Below are positions 1 through 7,048 of a stretch of 9,422 nt of DNA, piece by piece. The stretch is from contig JAFSLR010000047.1 of assembly GCA_017448375.1 (NCBI GenBank), positions 1-9,422 on the forward strand. The letters run 5' to 3'. The DNA comes from Synergistaceae bacterium. GTDB taxonomy: Bacteria > Synergistota > Synergistia > Synergistales > Aminobacteriaceae. The position numbers and the translations under genes are program-made. Position 1 is the stretch's first letter. Every line of letters starts with the position of its first letter. The notes below the pieces were generated by a model. That model was not told the origin of the DNA. It was given only the letters and a program-made list of their open reading frames with translations, and did not search any database.

Positions 1-783
1 GACGAATGCTTGGAACTTTACGCGCTCCTTGCCTCTGCACCTTTGGCGAAAACTTTCGGGATTGGAAGAAGTGTAGCGGACATTCAGCTGTTAGAACTCT
101 TAGGGGAAACAATACAGGGGATTATCAGCGACAAGAATCTAGTCAGGCCGATGATATACGGATTCACAAACCCAACCGAATTAGCTCCCTTCGCGAAAAC
201 AGCCGCCCGAATCTCATGGGGCAGCAGCGGTAACGTCCGCGAAGCTCTATGCAGGGTGAAACAGAACCCGGACAGGATATTCCGCGCGAACCTTCACAGG
301 CTTCAAGACTGGCTGACAGCACTTGACGAGGCCCGGAAGAATCTTCAGGAGCTGAAGAACATGGCCGGAAGGAAGTACGATTATTCCTACATTGCCGAAA
401 TGGATAAAACTTTGCGGGCTGTTTATGATTTCGGGATTTCCGTAAACAGATTCTCGGCTGCGATATTCTTTGATCTTCCTGTTGATGTGCTGTTTGCCGT
501 GAATTACGCGAAAGTTACGGCTGAGTCGAACCAGTCGAAAATCATCGGGATATGCCGTGAGCTTGGCCCTGTCTACAGCGTTTCACAGAGGCTATGCGTT
601 CTCAACCGTACTCAGACAATGAGGAATGAGCTTCTCAAAGTGTGGAAGGATAAACTTGCTGACGCAGGCTGGTTAAGCACGGATTACTCAAAGTATGAAG
701 AGCTTGTAGCCTCACTTTCTACTGACCCTGATTTGATGAGGGACGCTGAGAGGATAAAAGATTTCTTCAGGGAGTGGCGTTAA
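1..783 (+). CDS. Hypothetical protein, 5' end outside window
   Basis: I do not recognise this protein. The frame is open from the first base of the window (Asp-Glu-Cys before the TTG at position 10), so the true start probably lies upstream and TTG-10 is only a fallback start. About 260 residues are visible. They look mostly alpha-helical, with a charged, coiled-coil-like segment around residues 95-120 (LQDWLTALDEARKNLQELKN) and a helical, acidic/basic C-terminus ending in FFREWR. I see no signal peptide, no convincing membrane helix and no catalytic motif in the visible part. Its TAA stop overlaps the next gene's ATG by one base (TAATG), so the two are almost certainly co-transcribed and translationally coupled. 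Base composition resembles the rest of the window. That the gene is real is well supported by its length and coupling; its function is unknown. Confidence 0.75.
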   Translation, partial: DECLELYALLASAPLAKTFGIGRSVADIQLLELLGETIQGIISDKNLVRPMIYGFTNPTELAPFAKTAARISWGSSGNVREALCRVKQNPDRIFRANLHRLQDWLTALDEARKNLQELKNMAGRKYDYSYIAEMDKTLRAVYDFGISVNRFSAAIFFDLPVDVLFAVNYAKVTAESNQSKIIGICRELGPVYSVSQRLCVLNRTQTMRNELLKVWKDKLADAGWLSTDYSKYEELVASLSTDPDLMRDAERIKDFFREWR

Positions 784-1529
784 TGAGGCGGATAATATTT
801 GCATTGCTTGCGGTGATTCTGATTGCGCCTGAAACAGAAGGTGCTGTTGAAATTGAAGAGGAATTACTGCGCGAAACTAACAGGGAGTTATCGAGGTCAG
901 CACTGAATCAGTATGTGCCATACATCGGGGACTCCCTGAAGGAGTCAATGAAGGACAACTGGGAGTTCATCTCCGACGCTTACAGGGGTAACGCAGAATG
1001 GTCTGACGTAATCATTAGGGCGGGTACGGACATTGCAGGATATACGGTAACGCCTGTGCTTGTTGACGGTGTTATAGCGTTCTCGGAGAGCGAAATGGCG
1101 GTAATCCTCAAGGAAGCCGAGATAGGGATTTTCTGCTGGAGCATGGGAAGGGAATTTTTTGCATACAGCAGGGGTGAAATTAAGTATGACGAGCTTAAAG
1201 AAAGACTCTCGGATACGTTTGTTAAAGAGGTCTCTATAATGCCGGTGAAAGTTCTCGCTTATCTTGTCTCAAGCGCAGCGGGATATTCTTTCCTTTCGCC
1301 TGTGATAATGATAGCGGGGTCATTCGCGATAAAGAGGGCGCAAGAGTGGCACGAGTTCCAGAGGTGGAAGAATACTGTATGCCTTGATGATGTCCGCAAG
1401 ATTCTGGGAGATGATTTGATTAACGCATTGACGCTAGCGACTCCCGAACAGCGTTACAGCATTTCAGACCCCGAAAGACGGCCTAATCTCGCAAACCCCG
1501 AACGCAGGAAATCTATAGCCAATCCGTAA
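783..1529 (+). CDS. Exported hypothetical protein with C-terminal nine-residue repeats
   Basis: Unknown 248-residue protein. I place the start at ATG-783 rather than the in-frame GTG-774, because ATG-783 overlaps the previous stop as TAATG, has AGGGAG at 769-774 with an 8-nt spacer, and begins directly with a signal peptide-like segment (residues 1-21: two Arg, then a hydrophobic run, ending ETEGA). The mature part is helical. Two stretches, about residues 85-100 and 155-184 (small and hydrophobic residues, Gly/Ser-rich), could be membrane-associated or buried helices. Residues 220-248 form a tandem repeat with a period of nine, of pattern xPE(R/Q)Rxx(I/L)(A/S). The protein is the second gene of the coupled pair and ends just before a strong terminator, so the unit closes here. 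Being next to an apparently cytosolic helical partner suggests the two proteins act together, but no function can be assigned. Confidence 0.75.
   Translation: MRRIIFALLAVILIAPETEGAVEIEEELLRETNRELSRSALNQYVPYIGDSLKESMKDNWEFISDAYRGNAEWSDVIIRAGTDIAGYTVTPVLVDGVIAFSESEMAVILKEAEIGIFCWSMGREFFAYSRGEIKYDELKERLSDTFVKEVSIMPVKVLAYLVSSAAGYSFLSPVIMIAGSFAIKRAQEWHEFQRWKNTVCLDDVRKILGDDLINALTLATPEQRYSISDPERRPNLANPERRKSIANP
1440..1526 (+). repeat. 27-bp coding tandem repeat, three copies plus remnant
   Basis: Three 27-bp units encode residues 220-228, 229-237 and 238-246, with the first two residues (Asn-Pro) of a fourth at the stop codon. All three share Pro-Glu-(Gln/Arg)-Arg at positions 2-5, and positions 8-9 are (Ile/Leu)-(Ser/Ala). 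The DNA has diverged more than the protein, which argues for selection on the peptide rather than a recent duplication. Seen directly in the sequence. Confidence 0.8.
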
Positions 1530-1532
1530 AAC

Positions 1533-1575
1533 AAAAATCCCCCGCATTTTTCAGCAGGGGGACTCTTTTTTTTTT
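1533..1575. terminator. Bidirectional intrinsic terminator
   Basis: TCCCCC-GC (1538-1545) pairs with GC-A-GGGGGA (1554-1562) around a short loop, with one bulged A. A run of ten T follows on the plus strand (1566-1575). On the minus strand the stem is followed by TTTTTGTTTT. It sits between convergent genes and can end transcription from both sides: the hypothetical pair from the left and the M13 peptidase operon from the right. Confidence 0.88.
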
Positions 1576-1585
1576 CATTCAACAT

Positions 1586-3598
1586 CTACCACACAGCAAC
1601 ACGGTTTTCAGGCGCAAGATACATTTTATCGCCTTCCTTTACGCCGTAAGTCCTGTAGAACTCTCCATACTGCTGGACAATCGCATTCACCCTTATATAC
1701 GGCAATGCGTGAACGTCCGTTTTCACCCTCAAATCGCTAAGTTCACGGGTCTGAGTCATCTTCCAGATTCTAGCGTAAGCCCTGAAGAATTTATCGTAAT
1801 TGAATCCTTCAATGCTTTCTGCGATTCCCAGCATGGCTTTTACTCCGGCCATGTCGGCAATAGTTTCCGTCTGAACGAGTGAGCCGTTATAGTGTTCGCC
1901 GGAGTCGTCTACCCTGAATGTGTCAAGATACTTTATGAGCCTCTCAGCGCGTTTCATGAAGTGAGCGTTGTCTTCATCAGTCCACCACGACTCAACATTT
2001 CCCGTCTTCCCGAACTGAGAACCCCTAGTGTCGAATGCGTGCGAAATCTCATGGCCGATAACCATTCCGATACCGCCGAGTTTTTCCTCATAGGTCATAT
2101 CGGGATTGTAGAAATCTCCGCCCATTATCCCCGCGATTATGTTTATCGAGTTTTCAGAGGGCTGATAATACGCATTGACAACAACGACATCTTGAATCCA
2201 TAAATCATGGTCTACCTTTTGATTTATGCGGTCGTAAAAATATTTCTGGACTTTGTATCTTCGCAGAGCCTTCACGGACTCGTAAAATCCTGCGCCTTCG
2301 GGGAAATCAAATTCTGAGAAGTCAACCCATTTTTCCGGGTACGCAGAATTGAGCCTCATTGCGTCAAGTTTCTCGATAGCCTTTTTTCGTGTCGACTCCG
2401 AAAGCCAGTCTTCAGCCTCAAGCATTGACCTGTAGAATTTCACGGTCTGCCGGATTATGTCTTCAATCTCTCTCTTTGCGCTCTCAGGAACATAACGCTC
2501 AACGTAAATTCTTGAGACAGGGACGGGCAAATTTCCGTGAACAAAATCAACCGCTAACTCATCATCGGGCTTGTTCTCGGTTATACCGTAACGTTCGCGG
2601 GAAATCCTCTGGTACTCCCTGTAAGCAGCCTCATCCGTGAGAGTGATATAGCCCTTAACGAGTCCGCAGAGCAAATACGCTTTCATATCCTCAAGGTTCG
2701 ACTCGGTGTAAAGCTCATTGAGTGCCTTTAGCCATTCGGGCTGCTGAAGGTTCATCAAGTCCGAGACCGCATTGTGAGCCGCTATTATGTCAGCAAACGG
2801 GAAAATCGGCGACATCTCCCGAAGCTCGTCCATTGTCAGAGGATTATATGTTTTGTCGATTGCTGAAGGGTCGTAGCTCTCTTGAAGTGTCATCTCATGA
2901 GCCGCTATTTTCTCCTCGAAACGGTACGCGCTCTCAAGAATATTTTTCGCAAATTCCTCCGTGTACCCCAATCGCCTCAACATGTACGTAACAATAGCGT
3001 CATGCATTTTCTTTGTGTGGTCGCCGTTAGCGGTCCTGTTGCGGTATTCGGCGGAGTCTCCGAGCGATAATCCTGTTGCTGATAATTCGAGGTTGTAAGA
3101 CTCGGAGTCTTTGTTGTCGCGCCCTAATCCGAAGTCAGCAATTACAGCACCGTGATAGAAACTGTCCTCAGTCATGAAGTATTCGCTGAGTTCGTCAATA
3201 GATTTTATGCCGATGATTTTTTCTGACTGCTTGTCGAGGTCTGCGAGTCCTTCCTCATTCCGCGAGTCCCAGTCGAGCCACATAGCATAAAGTCCTCTCA
3301 CTAACTCTGCGTCATGGCCGGAAATTGCCGGGTCAGTCATGAGTCCTTTGAGTCTTGCGTCAATCGTGTCTTGAAGCTCCATGAATGCGCCTGTGCGGAC
3401 ATGGCCGGGCTTGAGTTTAGCGTTTCTGAGCCATTCGAGATTCACAGCACCGTAGAAATCATCTTTGAGTGCCGGATTATATTTCCCTAACGCGCCGTAA
3501 ACGTTTGAGTTGAACCAGGGAGTCATTTGTCCTGCAAACGCTGTACTACAGAGAGTCATAACCGCAATAATCGCAACAGCAATCTTACTCGAAAGCAT
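1586..3598 (-). CDS. M13-family zinc metalloendopeptidase (neprilysin/PepO type), exported
   Basis: Zinc endopeptidase of family M13, which cleaves peptides on the amino side of hydrophobic residues. At 670 residues it is close to the family norm. Visible landmarks: zinc-binding HEISH (H516, E517, H520), third ligand in ETIAD (E578, with D582), substrate-binding NAYY (N475-A476, 41 residues before the first zinc His as in neprilysin), and the C-terminal HALPYIRVN (H630, R636), ending in Trp as in most M13 enzymes. The catalytic set therefore looks complete. I chose ATG-3598 over the longer open frame to 3739, because it gives a clean Sec signal peptide (MLSSKIAVAIIAVMTLCSTAFA, cut near residue 22), whereas the extra 47 residues overlap deeply with the upstream gene. 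GGGGA lies 5-6 bases before the start. The start overlaps the end of the propeller gene by 14 bp, so the two are co-translated. Expected location is the periplasm or cell surface. Confidence 0.95.
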   Translation of the reverse strand: MLSSKIAVAIIAVMTLCSTAFAGQMTPWFNSNVYGALGKYNPALKDDFYGAVNLEWLRNAKLKPGHVRTGAFMELQDTIDARLKGLMTDPAISGHDAELVRGLYAMWLDWDSRNEEGLADLDKQSEKIIGIKSIDELSEYFMTEDSFYHGAVIADFGLGRDNKDSESYNLELSATGLSLGDSAEYRNRTANGDHTKKMHDAIVTYMLRRLGYTEEFAKNILESAYRFEEKIAAHEMTLQESYDPSAIDKTYNPLTMDELREMSPIFPFADIIAAHNAVSDLMNLQQPEWLKALNELYTESNLEDMKAYLLCGLVKGYITLTDEAAYREYQRISRERYGITENKPDDELAVDFVHGNLPVPVSRIYVERYVPESAKREIEDIIRQTVKFYRSMLEAEDWLSESTRKKAIEKLDAMRLNSAYPEKWVDFSEFDFPEGAGFYESVKALRRYKVQKYFYDRINQKVDHDLWIQDVVVVNAYYQPSENSINIIAGIMGGDFYNPDMTYEEKLGGIGMVIGHEISHAFDTRGSQFGKTGNVESWWTDEDNAHFMKRAERLIKYLDTFRVDDSGEHYNGSLVQTETIADMAGVKAMLGIAESIEGFNYDKFFRAYARIWKMTQTRELSDLRVKTDVHALPYIRVNAIVQQYGEFYRTYGVKEGDKMYLAPENRVAVW

Positions 3599-4637
3599 GA
3601 AGATCCCCGTCGCTGAAGTAGAGTACGCCGTCCGAATATGCCGGATTACCATTAACGCCGCTTTCACTCGCAAGCGAGCCGACCTGCCGTCCTGTTCTCG
3701 CGTCAAGTACGAACATAGGCCCTGACTCTGCCCCGGCAAAAACTACTCCGTCCGCAAGAATGGGTTTCGCTGAAATGTTCCCGCTGTTTGTGTTGAAACG
3801 CCATAATGTACGGCCTGTCTTTTCGTCAAGTGCTATGACTGCTCCGCGCCCTGTGCCTACGATGATTTTGCCTTCAGCGACTTCGGGCTGAGTTGTGATA
3901 GTGTCGTGAACGTTGACGTTCCAGAGGGGCTCAACGCCTTTAATCTGTACAGCGTTCACTGAGCCGTCCCAAGCTGAGAAGTAAACATTTCCGTTTTTGA
4001 CTGTAGGAGTGTTGATTGCACCGCCAGCACCGCCGCCATTGAGTCTCTTTCCTGATTTCGCGTCAAGGATACTGAATATCCCGTCATACTCTCCGACAAA
4101 AAGAAGTCCGTCCGAATATGTCGGGGCAACTCTGACTCCCTGATCCCCTGTCGTGTAAGTCCATGCAGTACGGCCGTCATTCGCGCTGAATGCGTGAACC
4201 TTCCTGTCATCTTTCGAGACGTAAACGAGTCCGCCGCCTGTGGCAGTACCATCGCTGAGTCCGTCATTCACTCTGCGTCCTCTTGTGTCGCGACCGCCGA
4301 TTCCGCCAGCTGACCAGCGGTAAGAGCCGTCAGAGATTGCGAGGCAGATAATTTCGCCGCTTCCGATTGCGAAGACCACGTTATTTCCGATGACTGAGGG
4401 AACGCCGTAGATTGTGTTTTCGGCTTTGTAGTCCCAAATTGGGCGGCCTGTGTTTTTGTTGAGGGCGTAGAATCTTCCGGTTTCAGTCCCGAAGAAAATG
4501 TTATTTCCTGAGACTGCGACTCCGCTTGTTACGGGGCTGTCTGGCTTGAATGACCATTTTTCGTTACCGCTGAATGCTGAAGCTGATACTGCCATGACGA
4601 AGACGAGAATTAACGCTGTGAAAAGTTTTCGTTTCAT
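3585..4637 (-). CDS. Exported PQQ-type eight-repeat beta-propeller protein (BamB-like fold)
   Basis: A 350-residue protein with a Sec signal peptide (residues 1-21, ending VSASA) and eight successive repeats of about 40 residues. These follow the PQQ-like pattern of a hydrophobic strand, Gly-x-x-x-Gly, (Tyr/Val)-Ala-Leu, (Lys/Asp)-x-x-Gly-(Arg/Lys) and a docking Trp, for example GRPIW, GRTAW and GRTLW. Eight blades and the overall length match the BamB fold. However, no lipobox Cys is present, so it should be a soluble periplasmic protein, and nothing here shows enzymatic PQQ binding. ATG-4637 has AGGAGG at 4647-4652 with a 9-nt spacer. It is the first gene of an operon with the M13 peptidase. 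A scaffold or substrate-presenting role for that enzyme is only an inference. An outer-membrane assembly role cannot be excluded, although no other bam gene is nearby. Confidence 0.9.
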   Translation of the reverse strand: MKRKLFTALILVFVMAVSASAFSGNEKWSFKPDSPVTSGVAVSGNNIFFGTETGRFYALNKNTGRPIWDYKAENTIYGVPSVIGNNVVFAIGSGEIICLAISDGSYRWSAGGIGGRDTRGRRVNDGLSDGTATGGGLVYVSKDDRKVHAFSANDGRTAWTYTTGDQGVRVAPTYSDGLLFVGEYDGIFSILDAKSGKRLNGGGAGGAINTPTVKNGNVYFSAWDGSVNAVQIKGVEPLWNVNVHDTITTQPEVAEGKIIVGTGRGAVIALDEKTGRTLWRFNTNSGNISAKPILADGVVFAGAESGPMFVLDARTGRQVGSLASESGVNGNPAYSDGVLYFSDGDLHAFE

Positions 4638-4692
4638 GAAAAGAAACCTCCTGAATAAAATAAATACTCCTTAAGATTCAAAGAGCGAAGAT

Positions 4693-4701
4693 ATTTTAGC
4701 A
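4693..4701 (-). promoter_or_regulatory. Extended -10 promoter for the propeller/M13 operon
   Basis: Reading the minus strand, TGC-TAAAAT (4701 to 4693) is an extended -10 element one base from consensus. No good -35 element lies 16-18 bp upstream, which falls in the G/C hairpin repeat. It would give a leader of about 50 nt before ATG-4637. It is the best candidate in the gap but is unproven. Confidence 0.5.
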
Positions 4702-4718
4702 CAAAAGGGCAGGAAATT

Positions 4719-4779
4719 ACCCCCCTCCCTGCGGGTGTCCCCCTAAGCTAGGGGGGAGGGAACGAAGTGGAAAGGGGGT
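4719..4779. repeat. G/C-rich nested hairpin, likely dispersed intergenic repeat
   Basis: Three nested pairings are visible: ACCCCC (4719-4724) with GGGGGT (4774-4779), TCCCT (4726-4730) with AGGGA (4757-4761), and a perfect 7-bp hairpin CCCCCTA-AGC-TAGGGGG (4739-4755). No T-run follows on either strand, so this is not a normal intrinsic terminator. The compact, non-coding, self-complementary form resembles REP/MITE-like intergenic repeats common in gut bacterial genomes. Only one copy is in this window, so dispersal is an inference. It lies between the 63-codon gene and the promoter of the propeller operon. Confidence 0.6.
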
Positions 4780-4796
4780 TTGTTTTGGGCTGACTG

Positions 4797-4988
4797 TTAT
4801 ATGTACTGTTCGACTTGGTCGTGAACTACTACGAGATTGTTGAAGTCCTCAACTCTTGGACGCTGTACCAATATCGGCTCTCTTACGTGAATGTACTGCG
4901 TCTCGGTTCTGCGTATTGTCTGGCCGCGCTCGATTCGTACGGCATTTCCGGCGGTGTTGGTGATGATGCTTGTCTGTACTACCTGCAT
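4797..4988 (-). CDS. Small hypothetical protein, 63 residues
   Basis: Unrecognised small protein with no signal peptide, membrane segment or cysteine. It is rich in Val, Ile, Thr, Arg and Gln, with alternating hydrophobic and polar stretches that suggest beta strands (MQVVQTSIITNTAGNAVRI). The case for a real gene is a strong ribosome binding site, AAGGAGGAG at 4995-5003, 6 nt before ATG-4988. It starts 40 bp after the stop of the Synerg-CTERM gene on the same strand, so it probably shares its transcript. Translation could be independent, which would keep it expressed even if the gene upstream is dead. Its TAA is followed by the hairpin repeat. Function unknown. Confidence 0.6.
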   Translation of the reverse strand: MQVVQTSIITNTAGNAVRIERGQTIRRTETQYIHVREPILVQRPRVEDFNNLVVVHDQVEQYI

Positions 4989-5028
4989 GATTGACTCCTC
5001 CTTCGCTTGTGGGTACGTTAATTGTACA

Positions 5029-5115
5029 CTAAGTGCGCGTTTTTCGTGAGGAAATAATCACAGCGAGTCCCGCGAATGCCAGAAGTCCGAGTCCTGAGTC
5101 ACAACCGCTGCTTGA
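5029..5115 (-). other. Synergist-CTERM protein-sorting signal
   Basis: The last 28 residues of the frame start with SSSGC, run through a Gly-rich hydrophobic helix of about 17 residues (GLGLLAFAGLAVII) and end in the basic tail SSRKTRT. The Ser/Gly-Gly-Cys lead-in, helix and positively charged end match the Synergist-CTERM sorting domain described in Synergistota. This signal is thought to be processed by a membrane protease and may expose or modify the Cys. It is the best taxonomic marker in the window. Confidence 0.85.
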
Positions 5116-6510
5116 ATTTCTGACTCCGCCGGTGATTTGACGTTCGGTGAATTTAATCATTCCGGCGATGTTAGCACTTCCGCCCATTTCCTCATCATCG
5201 AAAGTGATTATTATGTTGTCGCCCGACTCAAGTGCAGCTTTCTTCGTCCAGTCAAGAACGGTCAAACGGAATTTCCCGCCTACAGGCCCAGCCCCTACAA
5301 AGAGCTGATTGTGATCTTCGTCCACAACGAGTGCAAATTCATTCTGGAACTGTTCAGCCGGAATCGCCTGCGGGTCTTTGGGATTCTTGATGAACGTTGA
5401 AGGGGGAGCGAGGAATGAGCCTAAATCGCAGACTCTCGTTGAACCTGTTGTGCGTGCGTGAAGTAGAGTCATTGTGCTGATGAGAGTCTTTGCGTCCGTG
5501 CTTGTGAGGTCAACGTTGACGAAATAGAATCCGTTATTGCCGTCAAGAGGAGGCTCTTCAACTTCAAGCTCATTGTCGGACGACCATACGCATACGGCTC
5601 TTGATCCCATAACGCCGGGCCAATAATATATTGCGTCTTTCTCATCGCGAGTATTCTTGTTCTTGCTTTCCATTGAGAAATAGAATCCGCTTCCTGCTGT
5701 GAAAGGCTTTTCGATCTCAACGGCTGTCTCATACAGTAAAACATTCATCTGTGTCTGATACCCGTCCCAGAAAAATACCTCTACGCTGTTTTCGGGAAGC
5801 ACTCTGTCAACACTGAGTCCCTTCACATCAAGGTTAGTGTATGAAAAAATACTTCCTTTGTGCTGTCCTTCCTGAGCGATTACGAGTTCGCCGTTTGCCG
5901 TAGTGTTATCCGAAACCATTGCGATAAGCTGGCCTGTTGAGGTGTAATGATAGAGTTTTGACGCAATATCTTTCGAGGCAAGATTCGCGTTGAGGTCTCC
6001 TGATTCAGCAACGAAATAGAATCCTCCGAGTGTGTCGGGCATAGGCGACTCAATATCGACATCGAAGCCGTTAATATCCCTGCTTGTAATTGTACGTGCT
6101 GAGGCCGGGACTGTAGCTTTCTCATCAATGCACCATATTGAAGCGTGAGCATCTCTTGAGACTGGCTCATCATAAGCAACGTAAGCGATTAGACCGTCTT
6201 TGATGAAAACGAGTCCGCGTCCCATCTCCAACGCTGCTTCATCGTCTGACTTCCTCATCGTTGTGTCGAAACCTGTCCTAACGTGGCGGAAAACTGCAAG
6301 CTCTGCGAGTGTCTCACGGTCATAAACGTAAATGTCGCTGCTTATTGGGGTATAGTCTCCGCTGGCTGTGATGTTAGCGCGCTTTGAGCTCCAAACGTAG
6401 AGATAGTTGTGGCTGTCGGGCCAAAGGCTGACGAGGTTGTGAACCTGATACTCTGAGCTGAGGTTTGCTGTAGCTGTGTTGTTCCAGGTTAGCGGGTCAA
6501 TGGCTCTCAA
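5029..6510 (-). CDS. Open C-terminal part of the Synerg-CTERM protein
   Basis: This is the longest stop-free section of the broken gene that begins with a permitted start codon (TTG-6510), giving 493 residues. An automated gene caller would likely report it as a complete gene. It is probably not a true start: the 89 codons between the TAA at 6777 and this TTG are in the same frame and equally protein-like (for example NGKEYLYVTKTLKYGG and NGLIYAIDG), and the piece has no signal peptide although it ends with an export-dependent anchor. Content is beta-rich, with repeated segments of the kind GFYF(V/S) next to acidic stretches. Treat it as a fragment of the longer locus. Confidence 0.5.
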   Translation of the reverse strand: MRAIDPLTWNNTATANLSSEYQVHNLVSLWPDSHNYLYVWSSKRANITASGDYTPISSDIYVYDRETLAELAVFRHVRTGFDTTMRKSDDEAALEMGRGLVFIKDGLIAYVAYDEPVSRDAHASIWCIDEKATVPASARTITSRDINGFDVDIESPMPDTLGGFYFVAESGDLNANLASKDIASKLYHYTSTGQLIAMVSDNTTANGELVIAQEGQHKGSIFSYTNLDVKGLSVDRVLPENSVEVFFWDGYQTQMNVLLYETAVEIEKPFTAGSGFYFSMESKNKNTRDEKDAIYYWPGVMGSRAVCVWSSDNELEVEEPPLDGNNGFYFVNVDLTSTDAKTLISTMTLLHARTTGSTRVCDLGSFLAPPSTFIKNPKDPQAIPAEQFQNEFALVVDEDHNQLFVGAGPVGGKFRLTVLDWTKKAALESGDNIIITFDDEEMGGSANIAGMIKFTERQITGGVRNSSSGCDSGLGLLAFAGLAVIISSRKTRT

Positions 6511-6992
6511 AGTATTACCGTCAATGGCGTAGATTAATCCGTTCGCCTCATCGGGTGGAAGGAGAATATCTGCGCTTGCTACGGTGTTTTCGGGGAGGCT
6601 TAATGTTCGTTCCTCGAAAAGGGGACGTGAGACGCTGACGGAAGGATCGTAGAATGAGTAATCTGTAACGCGGTGAGTTGTAGAGCCTCCGTATTTGAGG
6701 GTTTTTGTGACGTAGAGGTACTCTTTTCCGTTCCGTGTGAATGTTCCTGAACCGAGTGAGCGTCGGTCTCCAGATTAGATGACAGAGGGGTAAGGGATTC
6801 AGTTTTCGTCGAAATCAATTCGTCCTAGACCGTAATAAGCGTTTGTGGCGTTCGGGTCAAGAATATCGCCTGAAGAAAACGTGTAGAAATATGACGCTGA
6901 AGCAATTTGAGCAGAGAGAATGAATAAAGCTGAAAGGATAAAGAGAAACTTCTTCAATTTGAATCGCCTCTTTTGTTTAAGAAATTTTGCTT

Positions 6993-7021
6993 ATTATATT
7001 ATAAGTTATTTATGAAGTCAT
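6993..7021 (-). promoter_or_regulatory. Promoter for the Synerg-CTERM gene
   Basis: On the minus strand ATGACT (7021-7016, four of six matches to TTGACA) lies 17 bp before TATAAT (6998-6993). A second overlapping TATAAT is at 7003-6998. The leader would be about 30 nt, ending in the AGAGGCG ribosome binding site before TTG-6957. The promoter looks intact even though the gene is broken. Confidence 0.6.
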
Positions 7022-7033
7022 AATAGCGGATAG

Positions 7034-7042
7034 TGTTATAAT
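7034..7042 (+). promoter_or_regulatory. Extended -10 promoter for the MATE gene
   Basis: TGT-TATAAT is a perfect extended -10 element. The -35 position is weak (AAGTCA at 7015-7020 with a 16-bp spacer) and overlaps the -35 of the divergent promoter. Predicted transcript start is near 7049, giving a leader of about 84 nt before ATG-7133. Confidence 0.65.
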
Positions 7043-7048
7043 AATTTT

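Larger units (their letters stand above)
5029..6957 (-). pseudogene. Synerg-CTERM surface protein gene broken by two in-frame stops
   Basis: One continuous minus-strand frame runs from TTG-6957 to TAG-5029 (642 codons) but contains TGA at 6801-6799 and TAA at 6777-6775, with seven sense codons between. The frame has all parts of an exported surface protein. AGAGGCG lies 7 nt before TTG-6957. A signal peptide follows (MKKFLFILSALFILSAQIASA, cleavage near residue 21), then a long beta-rich Ser/Thr/Asp/Tyr region. At the C-terminus is a sorting signal with Cys619, a hydrophobic helix and a basic tail. No frameshift is needed, because the reading frame and protein character are the same before and after the stops. 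As written, only a 52-residue secreted stub or an unexported C-terminal fragment could be made. Each stop is one substitution from sense codons (for example TGA from GGA, TAA from TCA), so decay, strain variation or consensus error are all possible. Function of the intact protein is unknown. Confidence 0.7.

Noticed and set aside
1892..3070. Several plus-strand open frames of 60-100 codons opposite the M13 gene
   Set aside because: They lie fully antisense to a protein with conserved catalytic motifs, lack ribosome binding sites, and show no protein-like composition.
3599..3739. Longer start for the M13 peptidase, 47 extra residues
   Set aside because: The extension lies inside the propeller gene, has no signal-like start, and pushes the clear signal peptide into the interior. 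ATG-3598 explains the gene better.
4719..4779. Intrinsic terminator for the small gene
   Set aside because: No T-run follows the stem on the minus strand, and the structure is nested rather than a simple hairpin.
6799..6801. TGA read as selenocysteine or recoded Trp
   Set aside because: An in-frame TAA follows eight codons later and would still stop translation, no SECIS-like hairpin is evident after the TGA, and the protein type is not a redox enzyme.
6600..6818. 72-codon minus-strand frame in the break region, suggesting a frameshift
   Set aside because: It is out of frame with both the signal peptide part and the C-terminal part, which share one frame. Its Ser/Thr/His-rich sequence looks like a shadow of the true frame.
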